Shown: positions 1-5,799, counted from the stretch's first letter. The stretch is DNA of 7,263 bases from JAFALX01 sp036378495 (GCA_036378495.1 DASUWI010000115.1:1-7263), one strand, 5' to 3'. The notes: a model not told the origin generated them from the letters alone. Numbers and translations: made by a program.

Positions 1-1
1 C

Positions 2-1057
2 GCCGGCTCGGGCATGGTCAAGCACCACATCGTCCGGCGCTCCAGGCGATGGCGCCTCGGTGTCGTGGTCAACGGGTTCTCCGCCCTGCTGTCCGTGACC
101 GTGGTGGGCGTCCTGCTGGTCACCAAGTTCGTCGAGGGAGCCTGGATAATCGCGCTTGTGGCCCCACCCATGTACCTCGGATTGCTTCGCCTCCACCGTC
201 AGTACGGCCGCGAGAGCGAGCAGCTGGAGGCAGGGGCGATCGCCGCCACCGAGGCGCCGGTGCTGCGCCGCCACGTGGTCGTGGTCCTCATCAACGAGCT
301 CGACAATTCGGCGGCGCGCGCCATCCAGTACGCGCGCAGCCTGCGGCCCGACGAGCTCCGGGTGGTGCATTTCGACATCGACCAGGCCAAGACGGAGCAC
401 CTCCGCCGCGAGTGGAGCCGGCTCGGGCTGGCGCGCCTGCCGCTCGACATCGTCGAGGCTCGCGATCGCCGCGTCGACCGCGCCACGCTGGAATACAGCG
501 CCGCCATCGTCGCCGACGGCGAGACCGAGTGCACGGTGCTCCTGCCGCGGCGCTTCTTCCACAGCCGCTGGCAGTGGTTGCTGCACGACCGCACCGCCGA
601 CCGCATCGCCAACGCGGTCGAGGCCGTGCCCCACGTTTCCGCCACTATCGTCCCCTACTCGGTGGCCCCGCGTCCGGCGAACGTGGTGCGCCGACAGATA
701 CCCCGGCCGCTCCACATCGATCGGCAGCGTCGCGAGCCGCTGCCGCTCGAGGTCGATCAGGCGCTGGCCCGCCGCTCCGCGGGCACCGTGCCGATCAAGG
801 ACCTGGTGTGGCGGCGCCGGGCGACGGTCGCCGGGCGGATCCGCTCGGTGCGGGTGCAGACGGCGCGGGGCACAGCGAACCTCGAGTGTGTGCTCACCGA
901 CGGCAGCGGCGACCTGCTGCTCGTCTTCCAGGGCCGGCCGCAGATCCCCGGCATCGTCCCGGGGGCGCGGCTCGTCGCCGAGGGAATGGTGGGCTCCTGG
1001 CAGGGGAAGCTCGCGGTGCTCAACCCCGATTACGAGCTCGTTTCCGAGCCGGTCTGA
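2..1057 (+). CDS. APC-type amino-acid permease, C-terminal part, fused to an OB-fold domain (5' partial)
   Basis: The reading frame is open from the window edge, so the upstream transmembrane core is missing and 351 residues are visible. Visible residues 20-42 and about 46-63 are the last two membrane helices, joined by the KFVEGAWI motif typical of APC-superfamily permeases. Residues 85-220 form the soluble cytoplasmic domain seen in actinobacterial-type APC permeases. It opens with a hydrophobic beta-strand (RRHVVVVLINEL), then ARAIQYARSL, and later the RWQWLLHDRTADRIANAV block. After a linker of about 40 residues, positions 262-347 look like a small OB-fold: VAGRI, LECVLTDGSGDLLLVFQGR, IPGIVPGARL, and LNPDYELV at the end. 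The likely role is uptake of an amino acid or similar solute at the cytoplasmic membrane. The substrate cannot be read from this fragment. The permease assignment is strong. The OB-fold call rests on pattern recognition of the VFxGRxxIPGI and LNPxYEL signatures. Confidence 0.82.
   Translation, partial: AGSGMVKHHIVRRSRRWRLGVVVNGFSALLSVTVVGVLLVTKFVEGAWIIALVAPPMYLGLLRLHRQYGRESEQLEAGAIAATEAPVLRRHVVVVLINELDNSAARAIQYARSLRPDELRVVHFDIDQAKTEHLRREWSRLGLARLPLDIVEARDRRVDRATLEYSAAIVADGETECTVLLPRRFFHSRWQWLLHDRTADRIANAVEAVPHVSATIVPYSVAPRPANVVRRQIPRPLHIDRQRREPLPLEVDQALARRSAGTVPIKDLVWRRRATVAGRIRSVRVQTARGTANLECVLTDGSGDLLLVFQGRPQIPGIVPGARLVAEGMVGSWQGKLAVLNPDYELVSEPV
785..1042 (+). other. OB-fold domain region within the permease gene
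   Basis: These codons encode the C-terminal OB-fold-like module, about 86 residues, following the permease's soluble domain. In mycobacteria, as I recall, a free-standing protein with this signature is encoded a few genes from an APC permease and the TrkA-type potassium-uptake genes. Here both parts lie in one uninterrupted frame. Nucleic-acid binding is a property of some OB-folds and is not shown for this one. Confidence 0.6.
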
Positions 1058-1065
1058 GAGCCCGG

Positions 1066-1075
1066 ACCACGTGGT
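1066..1075. promoter_or_regulatory. 10-bp perfect palindrome ACCACGTGGT, possible operator
   Basis: A perfect inverted repeat with a CACGTG core lies in the 90-base gap between the permease stop and the SHOCT gene, about 70 bases before that start. It could bind a dimeric regulator. A chance palindrome in GC-rich DNA is equally possible. It has no loop, so it is not a terminator hairpin. Confidence 0.25.
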
Positions 1076-1135
1076 GCGTACCCGCGCGCGCCCGGCTGCG
1101 AGCCGCCACGTCACGCGACGGAAAGGGCGTGCCCC

Positions 1136-1141
1136 TATGGT
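1136..1141 (+). promoter_or_regulatory. Candidate -10 element (TATGGT) for a leaderless SHOCT mRNA
   Basis: TATGGT fits the TANNNT form of a -10 box and ends six bases before the ATG at 1148, so transcription would begin at or next to the start codon. No Shine-Dalgarno sequence is suitably placed: the only purine run, AAAGGG at 1122-1127, is about 20 bases from the ATG. No convincing -35 is visible. Confidence 0.3.
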
Positions 1142-1147
1142 GATGAC

Positions 1148-1465
1148 ATGTTCCGCTTCGCCCCGAACTCGGGTTTCTTCTGGCTCCACGACCTCTTCTG
1201 GCTTCTCATCGTCATAGCTCTCGTCGCCGGCGCATTCCTTCTGGTGCGGGCCGTGCTGCACCGCCCGCTGCCGCCTCGCCCGCCCTACATGCCCGCTCCC
1301 GGTGGTCCGCCCTTCATGCACGGCCCGGGTGCCCCGGCGCAGAGCGCGCTGGCGGAGCTCGATCTGCGTTACGCGCGCGGCGACATCGACCGCGACGAGT
1401 ACCTGCAGCGCCGCGCCGACCTGACCGGTCAGGTCCCTCCGGGACCCTCCCCGGCCCCGGGCTGA
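1148..1465 (+). CDS. Small membrane-anchored SHOCT-domain protein
   Basis: This 105-residue protein has one hydrophobic helix at about residues 16-36 (LFWLLIVIALVAGAFLLV). A proline-rich linker follows at 39-63. Residues 66-93 match the SHOCT (short C-terminal) domain pattern: ALAELDLRYARGDIDRDEYLQRRADL, meaning leucine-spaced, then G-[DE]-I, an acidic turn, E-Y/F and R/K-x-x-L. The family is widespread and its biochemical role is poorly defined. SHOCT is often found at the C-terminus of small membrane proteins, where oligomerisation is suspected. The ATG at 1148 was chosen because it precedes the hydrophobic segment directly. The ATGs at 1137 and 1143 are in another frame. The last 37 bases overlap the 3' end of the facing ROK gene. 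The protein ends in a Pro/Gly/Ala tail. Confidence 0.8.
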   Translation: MFRFAPNSGFFWLHDLFWLLIVIALVAGAFLLVRAVLHRPLPPRPPYMPAPGGPPFMHGPGAPAQSALAELDLRYARGDIDRDEYLQRRADLTGQVPPGPSPAPG

Positions 1466-2418
1466 CCCTTCGGGCCGCTTCCCGGCCCGAAGGAGTGCAC
1501 CGCCCACGCCACCGCGCCCACCAGGCCGGCATCGGTGCCCAACGCTGCGGGGACGATTCGGCAGCGCTGCATCGGCCACGCGAAGGCGATCTCGGGCACG
1601 GCGGCGTGCAGCGGCCCGAACAGGAGGTCGCCGGCGTTGATCAGGCCACCGCCGATGGCGATGACCTCCGGCGCCAGGAGGTTGATGACGCCGCCGCAGG
1701 TGCGGCCCATCGCCCGTCCGGCGACGGCGAACAGCTTGATGGCCAGCTGGTCGCCGGCGCGCGCCGCCTCCTCGACGGCGTGCGCATCCAGCTGCGCCGG
1801 GTCGACGGCGGACAGGCTGGTCTCCGCGCCCCCCTCGATGGCGCGGCGCGCCGCCTGGGCGATGGCGGTGCCGGAGGCGGTTCCCTCGAGGCAGCCGGGA
1901 TGACCCTGGCTGCAGGCGGGCGCGTCCGGACCCACCGGCGTATGGCCGATCTCCCCGGCCGAGCCCATGCCCTCATAGAGCGCGCCGTCGAGGATGACCG
2001 CCCCGCCGATCCCGGTGCTGACCGTGATGAACACGAAATGGCGGGCGCCCGCGCCCGCGCCCGCGAGCCATTCGGCGTACCCGGCGAGGGTGGCGTCGTT
2101 GCGCACGGCGACCGGACAGCCGAGGCGCTGCGACAGCATCGCGCCCGCGGGGGTCTCGCGCCAGCCCGTCAGATGGGGTGCGGCGTGGACGACACCGGTG
2201 GCCGGGTCGAGGGGGCCGGGGATGCCGATGGCGAGGCCGTCGATGGGCGCACCGGCCGCCCGGCGCGCCGCCTCGGCGACGGCGTCGAGCACCGCGTCGG
2301 GCCCGTGCTGTGCCGGCGTCGCCGTGTGCACCGCCGGGGCGTGCCGCGCCGGGCCGGTCGCCAGCGCAGCGCGGATGTTGGTGCCTCCGAGATCGACTCC
2401 GACCAGGACGGCGCTCAC
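1429..2418 (-). CDS. ROK-family sugar kinase, probable glucokinase
   Basis: This 329-residue kinase would phosphorylate a hexose, most likely glucose, with ATP in the cytoplasm. Residues 9-14 (DLGGTN) form the N-terminal phosphate-binding motif. GIPGP is at 65-69, the catalytic Asp follows Asn at 107-108 (RNDATLAGYAE), STGIGGAV at 134-141 binds nucleotide, EIGH is at 156-159, and IGGG at 255-258 closes the ATP site. The GTG at 2418 was chosen because VSAVLVGVDLGGTN is a normal ROK start and because GTGA overlaps the zwf stop by 4 bases, implying translational coupling. Upstream in-frame starts would lie deep inside zwf. In the ROK zinc motif CxCGxxGCxE the second Cys is Gln here (CSQGHPGCLE, 169-178). 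The last 22 residues are a Gly/Pro tail read through a hairpin. Coupling to zwf supports glucokinase, but other ROK sugars are possible. Confidence 0.88.
   Translation of the reverse strand: MSAVLVGVDLGGTNIRAALATGPARHAPAVHTATPAQHGPDAVLDAVAEAARRAAGAPIDGLAIGIPGPLDPATGVVHAAPHLTGWRETPAGAMLSQRLGCPVAVRNDATLAGYAEWLAGAGAGARHFVFITVSTGIGGAVILDGALYEGMGSAGEIGHTPVGPDAPACSQGHPGCLEGTASGTAIAQAARRAIEGGAETSLSAVDPAQLDAHAVEEAARAGDQLAIKLFAVAGRAMGRTCGGVINLLAPEVIAIGGGLINAGDLLFGPLHAAVPEIAFAWPMQRCRIVPAALGTDAGLVGAVAWAVHSFGPGSGPKGQPGAGEGPGGT
1467..1493. terminator. Perfect 10-bp hairpin, likely bidirectional transcription terminator
   Basis: CCTTCGGGCC at 1467-1476 pairs perfectly with GGCCCGAAGG at 1484-1493 around a 7-base loop. 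It begins one base after the SHOCT stop codon and sits between two convergent genes, as expected for a shared terminator. Neither side has a T-run, so it is a stem without the U-tract of a classical intrinsic terminator. That form is often proposed for high-GC bacteria. The stem lies inside the last codons of the minus-strand ROK gene. Confidence 0.6.
2045..2062. repeat. Hexanucleotide tandem repeat (GCGCCC)x3 in the ROK gene
   Basis: Three exact copies of GCGCCC, plus a partial fourth, encode the alternating Gly-Ala stretch (AGAGAGA) between the catalytic-Asp helix and the FVFITVSTGIGG strand. The unit is six bases, so slippage would change this loop by two residues without breaking the frame. 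Confidence 0.8.
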
Positions 2419-3845
2419 GCCGAGGGCTCGGGGTTGTGCCAGTTCCACGGACGCGGCACGCGGCCGGCCTCCTCCGGCCCCCAGCTGCCGGCCGGGTACG
2501 GATGCACCGGCGGCGGGGCGGTCAGCACTCGCTGCACCGCGGTCCACCCGGCCTCCACCTCGTCCTCACGGATGAACAGAGTGTGGTCGGAAAGCAACGC
2601 GTCCTGCAGCAGCGTCTCGTACGCCTCCGGCGGCGACACGCGGAACGCGGTGTCGTAGTCGAAGTTCATGTCGACGGGCTCGGGGTCGACGTCAGGCCCG
2701 GGACGTTTGGCCACGAAGCGCAGCGAGATGCCCTCGTCCGGCTGGATGCGGATCACCAGACGGTCGGAGTTCAGCTCGCGCACGCCCACATGGCGGAACA
2801 GGTGCAGGGGCACGTCACGGAACACGATGACGATGCGCGTGTCGCGCACCGGCAGCCGCTTGCCCGTGCGCAGGAAGAACGGAACACCCGACCAGCGCCA
2901 CGCCTCGACCGCCAGCCGGAGCGCGACGAAGGTCTCGGTGGCGGAGTCGGGCGCCACCCCCGGTTCCTCGCGGTAGCCGGGAACATGCTCTGTGGCGACG
3001 ACGCCTGCAGCGTACTGCCCGCGCACCACGTCGGCCGGGTCGATCGGGCTGATGGCGTTGAGCACCTTCACCTTCTCGTTGCGGATGGCCTCGGCATCAA
3101 ACGAGTTCGGTGGCTCCATCGTGGTCAGGGCCAGCACCTGGAACATGTGGTTCTGCACGATGTCGCGCAGGGCTCCCACCTGCTCATAGAGCGCCCCGCG
3201 GTTGTCCACACCGATCGACTCCGCGACTGTGATCTCCACACGCTGGATGGAGTCGTACGACCAGAGCCGGCCGAACACGGCGTTGCCGAAGCGAAAGACG
3301 AGCAGATTCTGCACCGTCTCCTTGCCCATGTAGTGGTCGATGCGGTAGATCTGCTGCTCCGGCACCACGCGGTGCAGCGCCGTGTTCAGCTCGCGCGCCG
3401 ACTCGAGATCGTGGCCGAACGGCTTCTCGATGATGATGCGGCTGCCATCGGCGAGCCCGTTGCTGCCGATGCTGCCGATGAGCGGCTCGAACGCCGACGG
3501 GGGGACCGCGAGATAGATGATCCGCTGCGGCTGGGGCAGCTTGCCGCGCAGCGGGGCAAGGTCACCGCCCTCGGCCAGGGGTACGAAGCGGAGACGCTGC
3601 GAGAATCGGTCAAAGGCGTCATTATCAATGCCGGTTCTGGAGAAGTCCGTGACCGCGTCACGGGCGAAGTCGCGGAACTTCGCGACGCTCCAGTCCATCG
3701 GCGCCGCCCCGATGATGTTGCAGGTGCCGGGCAGCAGCTTGCGTGCGTCCAGGTTGTAGAGCGCTGGCAGCAGCTTGCGATGCGCCAGGTCACCGGTGGC
3801 GCCGACGACGACGACGTCCTGGTCGGGCGGTGGCTTCAGCGGCAT
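2415..3845 (-). CDS. zwf: Glucose-6-phosphate 1-dehydrogenase
   Basis: The enzyme oxidises glucose-6-phosphate to 6-phosphogluconolactone with reduction of NADP+ (or NAD+), the entry step of the oxidative pentose-phosphate or Entner-Doudoroff route. At 476 residues it is near the usual length. The N-terminal Rossmann motif GATGDLAHRK is at 15-24. EKPFGHD is at 140-146, the substrate-binding signature RIDHYMGKE at 168-176 and RTGKRLP at 326-332. H171 and H233 (QNHMFQ) are 62 residues apart, the same spacing as H178 and H240 in the Leuconostoc enzyme, so the substrate and catalytic histidines appear intact. EAYETLLQDALLSDHTLF near the C-terminus is also typical. The ATG at 3845 lies 12 bases after the upstream membrane-protein stop, with a weak AGGCGGG directly in front. 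The stop overlaps the ROK kinase GTG. No opcA or 6-phosphogluconolactonase gene is present in the window. Confidence 0.96.
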   Translation of the reverse strand: MPLKPPPDQDVVVVGATGDLAHRKLLPALYNLDARKLLPGTCNIIGAAPMDWSVAKFRDFARDAVTDFSRTGIDNDAFDRFSQRLRFVPLAEGGDLAPLRGKLPQPQRIIYLAVPPSAFEPLIGSIGSNGLADGSRIIIEKPFGHDLESARELNTALHRVVPEQQIYRIDHYMGKETVQNLLVFRFGNAVFGRLWSYDSIQRVEITVAESIGVDNRGALYEQVGALRDIVQNHMFQVLALTTMEPPNSFDAEAIRNEKVKVLNAISPIDPADVVRGQYAAGVVATEHVPGYREEPGVAPDSATETFVALRLAVEAWRWSGVPFFLRTGKRLPVRDTRIVIVFRDVPLHLFRHVGVRELNSDRLVIRIQPDEGISLRFVAKRPGPDVDPEPVDMNFDYDTAFRVSPPEAYETLLQDALLSDHTLFIREDEVEAGWTAVQRVLTAPPPVHPYPAGSWGPEEAGRVPRPWNWHNPEPSA

Positions 3846-3857
3846 CCCGCCTGCCGT

Positions 3858-4745
3858 CTACTGCTTGGTGAAATGCCGCGCCGCCGCAGCGCCGATCTTG
3901 ATGACCGCGGCAAGGCCGGCGCAGATCATGCCGAGGATGAACACCGGTCCCTCGGCCCCCGGCGTCACGAACGTGTACACCGCCAGGATGCCGGCGATAA
4001 AGAGAAACACGAGCGCCAGCACGAGGAGCGTGATCGCGGCGCGCGTCGCCCCGTCGAGCACCGGCTTGCCGCGCGCGCTCTCGGCGACGCTCGGCGCCAG
4101 CGGCTCGGAGGGGAGGAAGTGGCGATACGCGGCAACGGCGATGCGCAACAGCATCAGCGCGACGAACGTCCCCGTCGCGCCGATCGCCAATGGCGCCTCG
4201 AGCGACGGGGTGCTGTACGTGTAGATGGCGAGGATGCCCATCAGGAGCAGTGCGGCCCCGATGGTGGCAAGCCCGACGGCCACGATCCACGTCGAGGCGT
4301 CGAGCGCCGGCACGTGCACCACGGGCAGGCGAATGCGCACGGGCTCGGAGACGATGCCGGCCTCCGCCGCCAGCTGATCGTAGATGCGCGGTTGCACGCT
4401 GAGCCCGGACACACGCGCCTGCATGCCGTACTCCACGGTCTCCACCGCCACCGGGCTCGCTTCGGCGATCAGACCGGGCTGCGGGCCGGGAAAGAGGCGG
4501 CGTTCCTCCTTGCGTCCGTCCGGGTACGTGAGCCGCAGCAGCCCGCACACCTCGCAGTGCCAGGCCTGGATGGGCAGTCCACCGATGACGGGGCCGTAGT
4601 ACGTGACCGTCCGGCGCAGACCCTCGGGGCCGATCGCGCCCTCGTAGTGCGCGAACTCGTGCGCCATGACACCGGTGATGGGCGCCGGATGCGCGCACTC
4701 CTCGGGAGTCGGTGGTGGTGGGACTGGTGCTTGGGCCACGGCCAC
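3858..4745 (-). CDS. Unrecognised membrane protein: Zn-ribbon-like N-terminus and duplicated helix pair
   Basis: I do not recognise this 295-residue protein. The soluble N-terminal part holds C17 and H19, then a CxxC knuckle at 64-67 (WHCEVCG) followed by the basic, hairpin-like LTYPDGRKEERRLFPG. This looks like a treble-clef or zinc-ribbon metal site (inference). HEFAH at 29-33 formally fits HExxH but is probably incidental. Four hydrophobic segments follow, at about 153-177, 185-206, 236-259 and 266-285. They form two related hairpins, each with ILA[IV]YT[YF]xTPxxExP in the first helix and turn and AAxRHF at the end. There is no signal peptide, so the zinc part is probably cytoplasmic. The GTG at 4745 was chosen because a TACAAT box lies just upstream. 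The GTG at 4739 and ATG at 4667 are alternatives. The gene sits 43 bases after ispE and 12 bases before zwf, so it is probably co-transcribed with zwf. Confidence 0.72.
   Translation of the reverse strand: MAVAQAPVPPPPTPEECAHPAPITGVMAHEFAHYEGAIGPEGLRRTVTYYGPVIGGLPIQAWHCEVCGLLRLTYPDGRKEERRLFPGPQPGLIAEASPVAVETVEYGMQARVSGLSVQPRIYDQLAAEAGIVSEPVRIRLPVVHVPALDASTWIVAVGLATIGAALLLMGILAIYTYSTPSLEAPLAIGATGTFVALMLLRIAVAAYRHFLPSEPLAPSVAESARGKPVLDGATRAAITLLVLALVFLFIAGILAVYTFVTPGAEGPVFILGMICAGLAAVIKIGAAAARHFTKQ
3870..3992 (-). repeat. Protein-level repeat copy B of the membrane hairpin
   Basis: These bases encode residues 252-292 of the unknown membrane protein. They align without gaps to residues 170-210, at an offset of exactly 82 residues, with 17 of 41 identical by my count. 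Conserved positions include ILA, YT, TP, E, P, an R/K-I pair, AA and the terminal RHF. Confidence 0.75.
4116..4238 (-). repeat. Protein-level repeat copy A of the membrane hairpin
   Basis: These bases encode residues 170-210, the first copy of the duplicated unit described for 3870-3992. The DNA copies have diverged and only the protein similarity is clear, so the duplication is old. Confidence 0.75.
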
Positions 4746-4753
4746 GACGCCGG

Positions 4754-4759
4754 ATTGTA
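4754..4759 (-). promoter_or_regulatory. Candidate -10 box (TACAAT) for the membrane protein-zwf-ROK unit
   Basis: On the minus strand TACAAT differs from TATAAT at one base. It ends eight bases before the GTG at 4745, inside the 43-base gap after ispE. Transcription would start at or within about two bases of the GTG, giving a leaderless message. That fits the lack of any Shine-Dalgarno sequence there. The -35 region (TCGGTG at 17-base spacing) is poor. If real, it allows zwf and the kinase to be expressed separately from ispE. Confidence 0.45.
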
Positions 4760-4788
4760 GGCCCGTGGCACTCCGACACCGAGAAGAG

Positions 4789-5688
4789 TCAGCTCGCGGC
4801 AGCGTTCGGAGCCAGCGTGCGGCAGGCGCGGGCGACCAGGTTGCGGTCGCGAAGGCGGCGGGCGAGCTCGTCGGCGGCGGGACGGTCGCGCACGACCGCG
4901 AAGAAGCACCCGCCGCTGCCGGTCATGTGCCAGCGCACGCCGGGCGTGGCGTCCCAGAGCTCGAGGGCGGCGCGGCCGAGCTCCGGGCTGACGCGCAGGG
5001 CCGGCGCCTCGAGGGCAGAACCGAGCTCCCCGTCAGGAACCGGCTCGCCGGCGGCGAGTGCGGCAGCCAGGTGCGCGACGCGGCCGCCGTCGCTCAGCTC
5101 GTCCGGCTGCAGCGCGTGGTAGGCGTCCCTGGTCGACGACGGACCGAGGAACGCGACCACCAGATGCAGCTGCGGAACGTCGATCGCTGCCAGCTGCTCG
5201 CCGCGGCCGGACACCAGCACGGCGCGGCGCGAGAGCAGCGCCGGCACGTCGCTGCCCAGCAGCGCGGCGGCGGCGCGCAGCTGCTCCGGGGCGATGTGCA
5301 GTCCGATGCGGCGCAGGAGGTGCTGTCCGCTGCGCAGCATGCCCGCCGCGTCCGCGGAGCCGCCGCCCAAGCCGCCCGCGACAGGCACCCGCTTCTCCAG
5401 CCACATGTCGAAGCACACGCCGGACGCGGCTGTGGCCTCGAGGAGCATCGCGCCGGCGCGCACGACCAGGTTGTCGGCCGGGCGCGCGTAGCCGCCGCCG
5501 CCCGGGATGCCCGCCCGCATCACACCCGTGACGCGCAGGCGGGATTCGTCGTGCGCCAGCCGCACGCCCACCAGGTCGTGCCAGTCGATCGGCACGAGCA
5601 CGCTCTCGATGTCGTGCCAGCCGTCCTCGCGCCGGCGTGTCACCTCCAGCGCGAGATTGATCTTGGCAAACGCAGGGATTACAAGCAT
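4789..5688 (-). CDS. ispE: 4-diphosphocytidyl-2-C-methyl-D-erythritol kinase
   Basis: This cytoplasmic GHMP kinase phosphorylates the 2-hydroxyl of CDP-methylerythritol with ATP, the fourth step of the MEP isoprenoid pathway. The 299-residue protein has the usual family length. The N-terminal AFAKINLALEV contains the active-site Lys (K9). REDGWHDIESVLVPID at 20-35 matches the family's DGYHxxxS block. The GHMP ATP loop is VPVAGGLGGGSADAAGML at 101-118. The catalytic Asp is D147 in LGSDVPALL, followed by SGRGE. The C-terminal glycine loop is MTGSGGCFFAV at 255-265. The usual Asn-Asp-Leu-Glu motif reads SALE at 224-227, a mild deviation. The ATG at 5688 was chosen because it gives the standard N-terminus and has AGGGCGG ten bases upstream as a plausible ribosome site. 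The gene diverges from rpsT and heads the minus-strand cluster. Confidence 0.94.
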   Translation of the reverse strand: MLVIPAFAKINLALEVTRRREDGWHDIESVLVPIDWHDLVGVRLAHDESRLRVTGVMRAGIPGGGGYARPADNLVVRAGAMLLEATAASGVCFDMWLEKRVPVAGGLGGGSADAAGMLRSGQHLLRRIGLHIAPEQLRAAAALLGSDVPALLSRRAVLVSGRGEQLAAIDVPQLHLVVAFLGPSSTRDAYHALQPDELSDGGRVAHLAAALAAGEPVPDGELGSALEAPALRVSPELGRAALELWDATPGVRWHMTGSGGCFFAVVRDRPAADELARRLRDRNLVARACRTLAPNAAAS

Positions 5689-5698
5689 CTGCTGTCAG

Positions 5699-5705
5699 CC
5701 GCCCT
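5699..5705 (-). promoter_or_regulatory. Probable ribosome binding site of ispE (AGGGCGG)
   Basis: On the minus strand AGGGCGG lies ten bases before the ispE ATG and partly matches the anti-Shine-Dalgarno sequence. It supports that start codon. Confidence 0.4.
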
Positions 5706-5726
5706 GCCAGTGGTCGCCATTGCGGC

Positions 5727-5735
5727 TGATATACT
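5727..5735 (+). promoter_or_regulatory. Extended -10 promoter for rpsT (TGA-TATACT)
   Basis: TATACT matches TATAAT at five of six bases and is preceded by TG one base upstream, the extended -10 arrangement that can work with a weak -35. No good -35 appears at 16-18 bases. Transcription would start near 5742 and leave an rpsT leader of about 58 bases. The divergent ispE promoter must lie in the same 111-base gap. Its -10 is not clear, though the minus-strand TATATC at 5729-5734 overlaps this element. Confidence 0.5.
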
Positions 5736-5799
5736 GCGAATCTCGCGCAGGCTGCTGTGGCTGCGGCGCGCCCGTCCACCAAATCACGAGCTTTTTCCA

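Noticed and set aside
49..1217. Two further long plus-strand frames overlapping the permease gene
   Set aside because: Both are Arg/Pro/Ala-rich shadow frames of the permease, whose own frame shows membrane helices and conserved blocks.
2420..2431. CCGAGGGCTCGG inverted repeat just before the ROK start
   Set aside because: The two 5-base arms are separated by only two bases, too few for a stable loop, and they lie within zwf codons. Treated as chance.
2419..2547. Longer ROK start at 2547
   Set aside because: It would add 43 residues of Pro/Gly/Arg-rich sequence read from inside zwf. ROK proteins begin just before the DLGGTN motif, and the GTG at 2418 overlaps the zwf stop in the usual 4-base manner.
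3459..3480. Short tandem repeat (CTGCCGATG twice) in zwf
   Set aside because: Two 9-base copies encode IGSIGS in a surface loop of the dehydrogenase. This is a minor in-frame duplication with no sign of function.
2178..4760. Very long plus-strand open frame (860 codons) across the zwf region
   Set aside because: It is antisense to zwf and the membrane-protein gene. The translation is Arg/His/Asp-rich low-complexity sequence without recognisable motifs, as expected from opposite-strand frames in GC-rich DNA. The minus-strand products have clear family motifs.
4666..5799. Upstream extension of the rpsT frame, giving a 533-residue protein
   Set aside because: The extension is antisense to ispE and has no motif. 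bS20 starts exactly at the GTG at 5800 with the conserved VANTRSARKR.
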